Positions 35,959-47,836 of a stretch of DNA of 64,000 bases are shown in pieces. The stretch comes from Pyrus communis (taxonomy: Eukaryota > Streptophyta > Magnoliopsida > Rosales > Rosaceae). The translations under genes and the position numbers were made by a program. The notes below the pieces were generated by a model. The model searched no databases, had not been told where the DNA came from, and saw only the letters and a program-made list of their open reading frames with translations. The DNA lies in assembly GCF_963583255.1 (NCBI RefSeq), contig NC_084803.1:20912428-20976427 (forward strand). The letters are read 5' to 3'. The stretch's first letter is position 1; the number at the start of each line of letters is the position of its first letter.

Positions 35959-37874
35959 TGTAACAACCCGTCCCGAATTTTACGAATTTTAGAACGAGGG
36001 TAAAGTAGTAATTTCATGTTTGAGAGATATTTTTCATATTTTCCTTTTATGGGATTGTTTCGTGTGCCAAGTGGGACTTGCATCCCACTCAACCTCTCAT
36101 CCCCTCTTGCCCCATGTCCCTTCCCCCTCCCCAAACTCTCGATCATCTCTCATCTCTCCCCCTCACTTCTCTCTCTTCTTTTTTCTCCCCCTCACCTCTA
36201 CATTATTCTCTCCTCTTCAAGGCACTAACCCACAAGAACAAAGAAACAACACTGGCGAACCATCGTCACCACCACCTGAACGTCGTCATCTCGGGCCCAG
36301 ACCAAGGTCTTGGAAACTCGACAGTGGCAGAGGCCATTGTTCACCTTTTTCCCGACAAACCCAAGGCGATTTTTCATCACCCCCGACATAGGTAAGTCCC
36401 TAGGACCTTTTGGGTTGTATTTTAAGGTTAGATTAAGGTAGGCTTTAAGTTGTTTTCACATGTTGGACGCAGAAACAACTTGGGGATAACGAACCTAGTT
36501 TCCGGTGAGGGATTCCATGACTTGCGGGCCATTTTTCGGCCAACATCGACCATAACATAGCTCCAAATTGGTAAGAACCTCTTCTCCTCATTCCAAGCTT
36601 CATTTCCATAACTAGAACGTGAAAAATGGCGAAGAAATGAGCTTGAACGGAGCTCTAGAACCCTGCCCAGAATCCTCCCAACCCACGACTTAAAATCAGG
36701 TCGACCCGACCCGTAATCCAAAACTAGATCCAAAACCCATCAACCCGGCCCTACCCAGCAACCAGGCCTAACCTAACTCAGCCTAAACCAACAACTTGAC
36801 CCTACCCGGATCCGACCTGACCTGGACTCGATGGAATATTCATCGAAGTATCCATTATGAAATATTCTAATGGAATATACCATAGATTTTTTTTAGAATA
36901 TTCTCTAGAATATTCATGTTGACTTTTCATTGACTTTTATGAAATTTGCCCGGGACCCATTTTAGGGTATTTCGATGCCTTGATTCCAAATCTGTGCTCC
37001 GTTTTCCCAAATTCAATCATTTTAGTAGGATTTTACTAATTGATCCCTTTATGTGCTTAGGTACATATATCAATGGTGATTTTGTTCTCCCTTGTCCGAA
37101 TGACTCTTCAATGACAAAGTTTCTGTAAGTGGACCCCTTCCAAAATGCATGATTTTATTACTAGAAATGCATACATAAAAAGCATGATTTTATGACTGCA
37201 TTTTATGAAACGTTTATGAGTTATCAAATCTATGCTTTATGAAATATCATGCTTTATCGAATTCACGTTACTGAAATATTTATGAATATGATTTTATGAT
37301 ATGATGTTTGAGCTATTGAGCTTCGATGAGATATATTTTGGAAAGATTATGTCCATGATTTTCTATGCTCACTTAGTGGATATTTATTTATATATGCCTT
37401 CAGGCGGGCGATGTAGGGCCTTCGGGCAGAAGATTTATATATGCCTTCGGGCTGAAGATTTATACATGCCTTCGTGTGGGCAATGTAGGGCCTTCAAGTG
37501 AAAGATTTATATATGCCTTCGAGTGGGTGATGTAGGGCATTCGGGCGATAGTGATACCACTACTAAGCACCCTATATACGATATATGTTTTATGAAGGTT
37601 TTTATGGCATGATGGGGCTTGCAGAAAACCTACTACATTTTATGCTATATGAGTTTTCTAAAACTGAGGGCTAGTACGTTTGAAGAGAACTTGTTTTAGT
37701 ATTACTTATATATAAACTTGGTCCACTCATCCTTTGCTTTGCGCCTCACTCGGTCCACTTATCCTTTATTCGTACATTCATAATATTCCTTCTACAGTAT
37801 TCTTGATTAGTTGTATTATTTATGTGTACTATTTACGCTCGTTATTTCTTCATAACTTAATTACATGTTAATAT
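35959..37874. repeat. LTR-like relic
   Basis: It starts TGTAACAACCCGTCCCG. A pyrimidine-rich stretch (36100-36220) and a proline/serine-rich but unsupported reading frame follow, and then a complex tandem array at 37394-37558. I read this as part of an old LTR cut by the next repeat. No coding domain, partner LTR or target duplication was found, so this is only a probable call. Confidence 0.35.
37394..37558. repeat. Higher-order tandem repeat, 71-bp period
   Basis: The word atgccttc occurs at 37394, 37441, 37465 and 37512, giving spacings 47, 24, 47. A long unit (with gggcgatgtagggccttcgg) alternates with a short unit lacking that middle, so the array repeats every 71 bp. Confidence 0.85.
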
Positions 37875-39780
37875 TGATAGGAGCATATTTATGCTACTTA
37901 GTTATGTTGTTTGCTTGCATTTAGTTAGCTAATTACTACTTATTATAGTGTTTTAAGCTATTTTCATGTGTTTGTAGGTCATAATGGCAAAGTTGGCAAG
38001 AAACTGCATTTTGGAGCCATTTGGAGCAGTTTTGGGCATCAATTGGATAACTTGTGAGTGGAGCAAGATGGATGGACGAATTTGAAGACCAAAGGTGTCT
38101 AGGAATGTGCTAAAGAGTGGGAGAAGCAAAATTGGAAGTTTTGAAGGTAAGGAATCAGCTACAAAGAAGGAACCTTATCCTTTCTTATCCAAAACATTAT
38201 CCAAACAACTTTATCCTATCTTATCCTAACCTAATCTTGTTCCACCTTATTTCTAGCTGCAAGGGGACCTAAATACCTGCTTTCTAGAAGACCCTATCTG
38301 TTCCTACCTTTATCTTTTCTAGAAGTACCAAAATCTGCCACAAAATACAAAGTTTCTAGAAGCCCTAATTTCTGGCGAATTTCCCTAACCTTCTTTCCTC
38401 TTGGATTTTGAATTGAATTGGCCTTATTCCTTGTGGATTTGGATTGTGCAAAGCCTTTTAAAAAATTAATTAGGTTTTGACCCTTTTCTTGAGGCCAAAG
38501 CCTTATGCCGTACCCTAGTCCTTCTCCCACCTGATTTTTACCAAACCCTAGACCTAATTCTGATTTCCCTAGGGTTTTGCCGTGCATCATACATATATAT
38601 ACATTTATACCGCACCAAATAGGGGAGAACTTAGAGAGAAAATAAAAAAATTCAATTTGTGCCGTAACAAAAAGAAAGAAAGAAGGGAGAAGCCTTTGTG
38701 CCGTGCCTATGCCCAAGCTTTTGGGAGTGTTGGAGCGTCTCTGAGGTGTCTTCTATCCTTGTTTTAGTTTTACAATTATGTTGATTTCATTGTTAATTTC
38801 TGCAATCATGAGGAACTAATTTCTTTATAGTTGGAGGTGAATTCGAAGCCATGATTATATATTTTATATGAATTGATTACATCTAGTTATTGTTTCTTGA
38901 TTCTTGAATGTGATTTGCTTATCTGAGTTATCAAAACTTGTTTATGTATGTTGGTTGAGGGTCGACACTTAATTTGCATGCATGAATTTGATGATAGAGT
39001 ATAAGGGAGTTTCACATAATCGTTATGAACTTATATTCACAAGTAGTGGAAGTCACTAGTCATGATTGTGTTAAGTAAATCCTTGGTATGAGTATCATGC
39101 TTTTCATAGTTACGAATGCCTTGTCAATGCTTATGGTTTTCAAAGAACTTAATGACCTTTGATATGTCATTCTATCATGCTTTTCATAGTTAGGGAACTT
39201 GATAAGGATAATTTGGTTGTGATGCGTATCCTGTCCAATTCAATGAGTTAAGGAAAATTTGAAAGTCAATTTGTGCTTTTCACGGTTAATTTGGGGCATT
39301 GTCATTCATAGTCTAAAGGAATAATAGTTGGAAATTGGTTTGTATGCATATGTCATGTGTGGAGATGAAACATCTAACCAGCCTTTCACCCTTTTTCAAT
39401 TCTCCAAATTCGTTTTTATAAAGTGTTTTATGCAAAGTTTCTGTTTTAAGTTTTAAATTCATCAAAAACAATCCCCCTTTCATTAAGTCTTGTTAGTTGA
39501 GTCAAAATCTGTTTTCTTTTAGTCTTTTGAGTCAAGTTAAGTCTTATTTTCGTCAAAATCACTTGTTAGGTCTAGAATTGAGTCTTTTTTATTATTTGTT
39601 GTTGTTTTGAGTGTTTTAAGTTAGTTTTGAGTCTATAGAGTCTAATTTAGTATTTTTAAGTCTTATTTGTGTTGATTAGCATCCCTAGTTAATCCTCCAT
39701 CTAGAACGATCCCTACTTACATATATACTACAATTGTCAACAATAGGGATTAATTTGTATGTCAAGTTAATTTTCATATC
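37875..39780. repeat. Probable LTR (solo or relic)
   Basis: It begins TGATAGGAGCATATTTATGC, an LTR start I have seen in plant retroelements. It has a leader-like purine-rich part near 38620-38690. Near 39680 is gattagcatccctagttaat, followed by aacgatccctacttacatat. No protein domain is seen. The end and flanking duplication are not resolved. Confidence 0.35.
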
Positions 39781-40055
39781 AAATATGGCTTCATCATCCT
39801 CGGGTGTCGGCTAGCACGTGCCTATCTTGATGTTTGGAGAATATTGGGGTCAGACGTGTCAATTGTTCTCCTTGCTCATTAATGAAATTTTACTACTCAG
39901 CTTTAAGCGTACTGCCAGAGCCTAGAATTCTATCAAGTTTACTGGCTTGATCTTTAAAGGGTCTTTGTTAGCAACCTTTCATCTAATGGTGATTTTCGGA
40001 TGTATCGGATCGGAAGCAACGTTTTCAATTTCCGTTCCAAAAGTTCAGAATTGTA
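39781..40055 (+). pseudogene. Possible gag remnant, very weak
   Basis: The plus strand contains a short piece resembling the start of a copia gag (VPI..FGEYWG, where the family has VPIFDGENYEFW). It breaks within a few codons. Confidence 0.2.
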
Positions 40056-40060
40056 TCAGA

Positions 40061-41035
40061 TCAGTGTTGGAGTTTTGCCCTAAAAACCAATTTCATAATA
40101 TTGGATATTCAAGGGTGGAGCCAAGTACAAGGCTACCTTGGGCTATAGCCTAGGTAGCTCTTGTGGTTACAAATCAATTATTTCCTATATTCATTTATTT
40201 TTATATTCATCTCACCATTAGCCCATGTTTTTTATTTATTTATTTACTTCATTAACCAATACTATTTATTTCCTAACAAAATCTATTTTACACTTCATAT
40301 ACTATCCATTTATGGTTAATCATGACAATAATTACCTACTCTAATAGTGCTTTTAATTCTTTTCAAAAGCAACTCGTTGCATGTTTCAGTTTTTGAATGA
40401 TTTTATGCATGACTTTTATTTGTTTAAAAAAGTTTTACAGTATGTTAACCTTTTTCTATTTATTTATGTATATATTTGCCATATTAAAGGTTGATGAACA
40501 TAGAATAATTGGACGACCTTTGCTTATAAGATTAACGCATAGTCATTTTTAAAAAAACCAACCTTTTTTATACTTCTTAGCTAGCCCACCGGCCATAAAT
40601 TTTCTAGCTCCGCCCTTGTGGATATTATGTAACAACTTCATTTTAATTAATGAATAATAGGATAATATACTATGAATGAGTCCATAGGGTTTGGGTATGG
40701 AAGTAATGTTTTAAACGAGGTTAAGACAAGGATACTCGTATTTCGTAGTCACTTGGCCCTTAAACTAAGTTCCTAGCCATTCGGAAGTTAACTAGACATT
40801 GATTATCCGTAAAGGCTAGTGTATATCGCATTAAGGTTAGTATTGTCTCATGCTACGGTGGTGGGCACGTGGTAGATATACAGGCGCTTGCTTATTGAAC
40901 AAGTTCACCTAACAATGACTGTCTAAGAAGCTAAAATGCATGGATGGATGCTCACAACATGTCAATTAATATTTGGTATATTTGTATACTAATCCTTTTT
41001 AATATATAAGTGTATGTTTAATATAAAAACAATCG
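40061..41035. repeat. Partial copia-type LTR interrupted by hAT and CACTA elements
   Basis: The text begins at about 40069 with tgttggagttttgccctaaa, the same type of start as the solo LTR at 41133 (tgttggaaatgtgccctaaa). It is split by the hAT element at 40110-40618 and stops at the CACTA element. It is diverged from the solo LTR in the remainder. Confidence 0.5.
40110..40618. mobile_element. Non-autonomous hAT-type element
   Basis: 509 bp with terminal inverted repeats CAAGGGTGGAGCCAA and CAAGGGCGGAGCTA (reverse complement of the right end). It has perfect 8-bp target duplications TGGATATT at 40102-40109 and 40619-40626. The interior is AT-rich with no transposase. The 8-bp duplication and the ends fit the hAT superfamily. 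Confidence 0.9.
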
Positions 41036-41132
41036 ATGCACTACAACACAACAACTCATCTACCATGACAATTTTACCATGGACTTTATGAGCTCATTAT
41101 AAAAAGTACAAATTTACCACGGGCATAATAAG

Positions 41133-42976
41133 TGTTGGAAATGTGCCCTAAAGCCAATCATATGATGATACTTTACGGACATTTCGCATGTTAAACTAAT
41201 CTAGTTTAATATAAAGGACAACGATTATTGTTTAAAGCTGTCTCATATAAATGTTATATGCTTAAACGATAAGTCCAAGGAATATGTAATTGGGAGAATG
41301 TGATCTAAACAAGTTAGATTCATGAGACCATTCTCTTTCGTATATATATCCTAAACATTCATGATCATAGGATTGCCAATTGGGCATTGACAGTCCGTTA
41401 AGATCAGTACGTGCTATGTCTTCTCTTAAAGAGAGTGACTGGTCTCGAGCAATTGGTGTAGCTGACACCAAGACAAGCATATAGGTGCTCAATAGAGAAT
41501 GAGTCCATTGAATGCGATCAACGAAGAGTTCTCATACTCATGTCACATGAGAACTCATGGTTAGGATAATTCAAAGTAGTCATTTGACCTGAGGCATCAT
41601 AGTTGTCTTGTGGTTAGGTCTTTGATCTTTGACTATGTCAAAGTTACTCTGTCAAAGGGTATCCACGACATAGTTGGAGTTAAGCCATTTAGCCATGGAG
41701 GCAAGTGAATGCGCAACAAGGGATCTCTAACCTTCAAACCATTTGAAGGAGAATACTCTATGATATGATTAAGAATCTCTGGCCATAGTATGAATGAGAT
41801 TTAGGAAGTCGTTCCAAATCACATTCAAGGTAATCATATAAGTAAAAGAATGATATTGGATAGTAGACATGAATAAACTATCAAACAATGTGGTCAAGAG
41901 TATTGTATTAGAGAAAGACTATATTGCATTGTAATCCCAAACTAAATAGGTTCTCCACCTCTTCTAATTAGCTTAGGTAGCCACGACATACTACTAGGTG
42001 TCACTCCTGGTTTGTGGAAGCCCTAAAGGTGTATAATCGCCAAAGGGAGAATTGAAAGTAAGTTTCAATTCACAATCGATTTGAAGAGTTCTAATTGCCC
42101 ACTGCCTCGCTAAAAGGAACCTAATGGATCGCACACCATGTAAGGTAATGTTTGAAGGATTTAACGGAGATGAGTAAGGCTAATTAAATGGTTTAATTAT
42201 TTATGGCTAGGATTAATTAATATGTTAATTAATCAAATGAATAAATTCATTATAGACCTCGGGTTAGTTTTGGGCCGCAAGGCCCAATAAGATTTGAATG
42301 TCAAGCCCATTAACATAAAATGTATGACAACTTATTGACTAAAGACCCAAAAGGGCCCAAATAGCCCATAGCCTAAAGGAGGCCGGCCATATAGAGAAGG
42401 AAAGGGTTTGTGGTTCTTTTAGTCTCTTAATTGAATAGACTATATAAAGGACTTTATAACCTTTTCATCATTAGGGTTTTCTAAGGGAAGAAAAGAGAAC
42501 AACTCTATCTTTTTCTCTCTAGAACAGCCAGCCACCACGAGAAAATTTACTAGCATCTAATTTTTCCATGGTCACTCATCTTCTTCCTCAACCATCCTTG
42601 GTGTCAAAACTTAGAGGTCTCCAACTTTGGTGACTTTTGGAGAACCCAATTCTTCCATCCATATCCAAGAAGACATGGAGCCAAGAAGCAAAGTTCCTCC
42701 ATCCAAATCCATGGAGCCAAGGAGCAAGGTGACAAAGGAAGAAGGCCTTCACATGGGTGATTAACCTTTGCTAAGCAAAGAGGTGCTTCAAAGTTATAAA
42801 GTTTCTCAACTCACTTTGTTTTGAGTTGAGTCTTGGTTCACCACAACTACTAGGCCTTGAATTTCATGGGTAAAGTTTTGTTTTTGAGTGCATACAAGCA
42901 TGATTCCGCATTTTAATTGTTAATAGCATGCATAGATGTTGCTCAAATGAACTAGTTTTCACAAATATTTCCTTCA
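41133..42976. mobile_element. Solo LTR of a copia-type retrotransposon
   Basis: 1,844 bp with TG...CA ends (TGTTGGAAATGTGCCC at the left, ATTTCCTTCA at the right). It is flanked by perfect 5-bp duplications ATAAG (41128-41132 and 42977-42981). It contains a TATATAAAGGAC box near 42440 and a leader-like region after it. There is no internal coding domain, which fits LTR-LTR recombination. Confidence 0.9.
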
Positions 42977-43411
42977 ATAAGCACATAGTAATAACAATTT
43001 TTTATCACAGACAAATCTTAGCTTGTTGTAAAACAACAATGAATGACCACGCGCAAAATTGCATATTAGAAATATGCTAAAACCACCACAGACAATGCTT
43101 GTGGTTAATATTGTTAACAACCACATCGTCTTTTTGTTATCTGTCACAGACATAATATGTGGTGGAATCACACACACTGAACTAAAAAATTCAGAGGAGG
43201 CGGGACAAGAATTTTGCAAAATTTCAAACATCTTTGAAATTTGAAAATTTCAAACATCTTTGAAATTTGAAAATTTCACAACACTCCAGCACACTTCTCA
43301 AAATATAAAAGAAGTTCAAATTTCATTTATTGGTCTATCTCATCCCATCAGCTAGTAACTGAAAAACTCCCCCTCCCTAAATCGTGAGAAATTAAATCGA
43401 TCTCTGTCACT

Positions 43412-43414
<3 letters not shown>

Positions 43415-43456
<42 letters not shown>
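43415..43456. repeat. (CT)21 microsatellite
   Basis: An uninterrupted CT dinucleotide run in the CACTA element, upstream of the captured gene fragment. It probably came with the 5' UTR of the captured gene. Confidence 0.97.
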
Positions 43457-43459
<3 letters not shown>

Positions 43460-43736
43460 CATTTCACCCACGACAACTTCACCCACGACAACCATTTTTC
43501 AGTTTTCTCCTTTCTTCCTCATCCACTTTGAGTCCTCAGGTATCTCCGCTACTCTTTCTCCTTTGTTTGGCTGCCGATAAAATCTCAATTCACCACTATT
43601 CCATTTCCCAGGTAACCAAATAGAGAACCCGTTTTGTAAAGCTCTCAAGTTTCTCCTTCAATTGGATTAAAATTTGTTAATTTTTTGTCAAATTCGTTGA
43701 CTTGCAACTTTGTGGTTCAGTTTGTGAAGGGAATTT

Positions 43737-44240
43737 ATGGAAATTGACATTGATGAGCTTCTGGGTCGCAACTGGCCGGTGAGCATTCCGACGAAGAGGG
43801 CGATTTACGTGTAGGGATACTGCAAGTCTGAGCAGACAGGTCGGTATGGGAAGGAGCAGCAGTTAAGGATCCCGAAGCAGCTTTTTGGAGCTTTTTTGGG
43901 TGCACATCGGGGGCTAATTGGCGATGGCCAGACATTGCTTACGACCGTGAGCACACTGCCTCTACTGCCTCAGATGGGTTGCTTTTCACTTAGGGTAATT
44001 AAGCTTCATCTTTTTTATTTTATTGTTTTAATGTTTATAAATTTCAATTCTTCCATTTTTTTTAATTTAATCAGGTAATTATATATTGTGTTTTGTTTAT
44101 GTGCATTAGATAACCTGAATGTGTAAACAATTGATCAGGAGCTAGTGACTTCGGTCAATTGGGAGATGGAACGGAGCAATGAAGAAATGCTAGCTTTACA
44201 GGTGGAGCAGATAGGAAGAATATCTTAGGAATTTGATGAT
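43737..44240 (+). pseudogene. Captured RCC1/UVR8-like gene fragment
   Basis: From ATG 43737 the frame reads MEIDIDELLGRNWPVSIPTK, then RAIYV, a TAG, then GYCKSEQTGRYGKEQQLRIP and KQLF. Plant RCC1-repeat proteins have AIYVWGY at that position, so the TAG is a TGG-to-TAG change. After an AT-rich stretch that looks like a retained intron, GASDFGQLGDGTEQ (about 44141-44185) matches the next RCC1 repeat core (GxxxxGQLGDG). Another stop follows. It lies inside the CACTA ends and is a broken copy of a host gene, not a functional receptor. The exact parent gene is not identified. Confidence 0.75.
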
Positions 44241-44483
44241 TGTAATTTAAGTTCTTGGCTACATTTGATCCATTCTCTGTAATGCAATGTTAATTTTGCA
44301 CTACGTAATCTTGTTGAGGTTAGTTCTGTATAAATGTTCAAGTTTTTATTGATTAATTTTTTGGCGTCATGTGTGGACTGTTAGAGATTCGTCTATTTAA
44401 TTTTTTACTTATTAATTTTGCTTCAAGTTTTCTTTTTCTATTCACTATTTTCATCCATATGCTTATGTCTATGCCGATGGATA

Positions 44484-44585
44484 GAGAGAGGCACCAATTT
44501 CTGAAGCTCAAGCATTAGAGGCAGTATTTCATTCTCAAGTCCTTTGTTCGGAGGTGTTCAAAGAAATGTGTGGCCTTCAAGTAAC
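44484..44585 (+). pseudogene. Second captured exon-like fragment
   Basis: A short open stretch reads REAPISEAQALEAVFHSQVL then CSEVFKEMCGLQ. The composition looks exonic, and it is inside the CACTA element. It could be a later exon of the same parent gene or another captured piece. I do not recognise it. Confidence 0.3.
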
Positions 44586-44701
44586 AATATCTTTGTTATT
44601 AGAGGCCTATTTGGCACTTAGTATAACTCATTGGTTTTGTTGTTAGTTTTAATGTACCACTTGTAATATTTGAATCTTTGATATGTTATGTATTTATTAT
44701 A

Positions 44702-44872
44702 GGGAGTTTTAACGAAAAGCTCGCGGTACTGTTCACTTTAATGAAAAACCACATTTTTACACTAAAAAGTCAATCCTGGTACTATTCACTTTAATCTTTA
44801 TTTTGTCCTTATCGTTAAAACTTAAAGTTTTAAAACCTTTTTTTTTATTAGTTTTCCTTTTATTATATTGTA
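44702..44872. mobile_element. Short inverted-repeat MITE
   Basis: About 170 bp beginning gggagttttaacgaaaagct. Near its right end it has ttatcgttaaaacttaaag, with internal tactgttcactttaatgaaa and tactattcactttaatcttt. I associate this repeat with apple and pear DNA (memory, not a search). It is inserted in the CACTA element. Confidence 0.6.
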
Positions 44873-45661
44873 GTAAATATACAATTTTGTATATCAATAT
44901 TTAAATATATACACATATATTTCTTAAATAGTTTTTTTTATTAGTTGTAGAAAAAATTTTATAACGCGCATTGGCACATGGTTAACTAGTGATTTGCAAC
45001 GGTCATAGCACGTGGTGTTAAATTCCAATCTATCACAAGCACAATCCGTGATTACATTGTATTTGACAACGGGTATTGCCTGTGGTAAAAATGGTTTTTT
45101 TTTATTTTTATCACATCCAGAATCCTAACAGGGCGCAATGCTCGTGATGAGTCGCAATCTACAACTAGCATCCATCGTGGTAGATGAATTGTTTTCTTCT
45201 AGTGATGGCGAATTCAATACCAAATTAGGCTGCCCATTGTGTGGCTTAGCCAAACTCCCCCTCTCTTTAGTGTAAAAATATCGATGTACTAAAAATATAT
45301 ATATAAAAACAATGAACCAAAGGTATCCAAAACCGAACAATAAAATAAAAAAGTTGATTACAAACTAAATAATTTGAGTAAATAACTATAAAAATGGGTA
45401 TATTCAGAAAACTTTTTTTTTTTTTATCGGAATACGTTTGGAACATTTAGAAAAATTTGGGTTGGAAGTTCGGAAGTATTGGAATACCTAATAATATGTT
45501 TGGATGAGGAAATTTAAGATTTAGAAGAAATTCCAAAATGATGGAAATTTATTTTATAGAATTTGTAAATTTTCTTGTTTGACTAACCTGGCTAAAAGAA
45601 TTTTTAATATGTATCTAGAGTCATCAATACATATGCAAGAGATAATAGTTAGAAAATGTAC

Positions 45662-45845
45662 TTTGTGGGGGTGGTGACGGTGGTGGCGGTGGTGGCATCG
45701 ACGTACGGTGATGATGGTGGGTTGTTGTGGTGGCAACAGTAATGATCATAAGTGGTGGTGACGACAAAGGTAATGATAGTGGGTCGAGGTGACATCAACG
45801 ACAGTAATAATGGTGTTTGGAGGTGACAGCGATGGTGATGGTAAG
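45662..45845. repeat. GGT/GAT-rich minisatellite-like stretch
   Basis: Degenerate repeats of ggtggtgacggtggtggcgg type, purine-rich on the plus strand over about 180 bp. Confidence 0.8.
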
Positions 45846-46278
45846 TGTAAAGGTACATTCGGCTAATTTGACAAAAAAAACATAGTAATGTTTTCTTTTA
45901 TAAAAAATTATTATTGAATTGCACCACTTGAATCACTTTACATAAATCTAATTTTGGTATACAGCAGTTTATATTATAAACTGACATTTGAGATCACAAG
46001 ATTCTTAACTACTGGACTCTTGGTCGCTCATTTAAAACTCTTTTCATCCAATCCAATGAAATGACATACATTGGGACATTGTAAAATTTCGCTATTAGAT
46101 TCACCTTCAATACTAATTTATTAGGTCGTGTGTAGCTCGTAAGCAAATATGTCAAATGGCTTGATGCATTTGTTGTTGAATATTTCAAGAATATATTCAT
46201 ATATTTGTTGGCTGAAAAGTTGGATATTTGCCCAACCATTGCTTCTCTTCGAGTGAAGCATTGCAGCATATGACATAC

Positions 46279-46284
<6 letters not shown>

Positions 46285-46312
<28 letters not shown>
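46285..46312. repeat. AT dinucleotide microsatellite
   Basis: A run of at units, followed by more atatat text up to about 46355. Confidence 0.95.
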
Positions 46313-46315
<3 letters not shown>

Positions 46316-47836
46316 ATATATGTATATATATGAATATAATATATATCATATATATTGGTGTTGCATTGTGCAAAATGTATGTACGAAAATGATGGTACCA
46401 AAAGGTTGGATTTAATTCAACCTTTGTATCTTTTGGTTTAACTACAATTTTTTTGTTAAAAGACATGACTATGCTTACTCAAATTGTATGAGTAAAATTA
46501 AAAGATATAAATAATCAATATTTATTTTCTGAAAATTCTAAATAGAAAACATGTCTTTTGAGTCAACACTATTAAGAAGGGTTGTATATCTTCAACTAAA
46601 ATGAAAGCACTCGATGAACGAGTGCTTTAATGCCTATATATACCATTGTGGCATAATGTTTCACACACAATTTTCAGAAATTTGTTTCTACATTCCTTGC
46701 TCTCTTTTCTTTCCATCACATTCATACAATTTCTTTCTAGTTATTTCTAAGGGAATACAATTCGGTTTTGCTAATTGAATATTCCACACTTTGTTGTATC
46801 TTGGAAGTGACTTGCCAAGAACCTTTTAGCAAACTCATTTGAGTGAGGGCAAATAACACTTTAAGGAAACAATTCAAGTCGTACCTCAAAATCATCATTT
46901 GGATTATTCTCTATATTTCTATATTTACTCTAACATTTGTGGGAAATTCTAGTATGAGACTGTGGCTAGGATTTTGGACCGAACACTATAGTAATGAAGA
47001 ATCAAAGCTCTTCAGCATCTGGCCTCAGCTAGCATGTAGCAGTATATGTTGTACACGTAAATGCCAATGCATATCTTTGAAGCAAGTTTTTAATACTTTG
47101 CTTAATATACACACTTTCTTTAGAAATTGCAGCGACCTATTAAATCTCTTTCAAAATTCATTTAATTAGCTTGTAAGATCAAGATCACGACTGCTTTAGT
47201 TTTTAGAGTTGATGTCATGTCTTTGAGCTTGCGGATATGTAATAATTTGTGAATATAGATACCTTCTTGTTGAAGCCAAAATGTTTTTAAATCTTCTCAA
47301 GCATGTTTACAACTTCTTGGAATGAAACTCTTAGTATTTCCATATTGTCATCCTCAAGAATCCTATTTAGGACATACAACATCCTTTAAGGATAATAAGT
47401 CCATAAATAATTTTTTTTTTTAACTACACCTCTATTAAGTAATAACCTCTTTAAAATTATAAAATGTTTTTGGTCCTAAATTTGTAACTTTTAGAGTGGT
47501 TTTACTGTATAAAGAATATTTGAAATGAAAACAATGACTTATTAGATTTTGATTTAGAGTTTTTATTTGGCTGGTATTTTTTATTAGCACATCACAAAAT
47601 GTTGAATGCACCATACATTAAAATTTAATATTAAATGACTTATTTACCCCACTTTGCAATGACAATTTTGACCTTATTATGTTTTAAAAAAAAAAATCTA
47701 AATGCACCCCAAATCACTTTTAGCGTATTATTTATCTTCTCAACTATCAAAACCCTCCCACCACCCTCCATTGTTGAACAAAACCCTAAGCAATGAAACT
47801 ACAAGCATGTTGATTGAGAAAAATTGATTTTGACGA

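Larger units (their letters stand above)
41039..45204. mobile_element. CACTA element carrying a host gene fragment
   Basis: Both ends are CACTA-type: CACTACAACACAACAACTCA at the left, and CACTAGAAGAAAACAATTCA as the reverse complement of the right. Both then continue with TCTACCAYGA. The 3-bp target duplication is ATG (41036-41038 and 45205-45207). Subterminal repeats of the type accacagacaatgcttgtgg and caacgggtattgcctgtgg occur near both ends. A solo LTR (41133-42976) is inserted near the left end. Without it the element is about 2.3 kb, and it has no transposase, so it is non-autonomous. The centre holds an RCC1-like gene fragment. Confidence 0.88.
45205..47568. other. Spacer between CACTA and MULE
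   Basis: No gene is supported. It contains a GGT/GAT-rich low-complexity stretch (45662-45845) and an AT microsatellite (46285-46312). From 46600 to 46850 an LTR-leader-like text ends near gtgacttgccaagaacc and gagtgagggcaaataacact. An open frame at 46843-47169 (108 codons, hydrophobic start, four Cys) follows but resembles nothing I know and may be chance. Confidence 0.4.

Noticed and set aside
36016..36395. Proline/serine-rich frames of 70-123 codons
   Set aside because: Three overlapping frames over a CT-rich stretch inside an LTR-like repeat, typical of composition bias.
37394..37558. CRISPR-like spacing of repeats
   Set aside because: The units are contiguous and the organism is a plant; this is a tandem repeat in a transposon relic.
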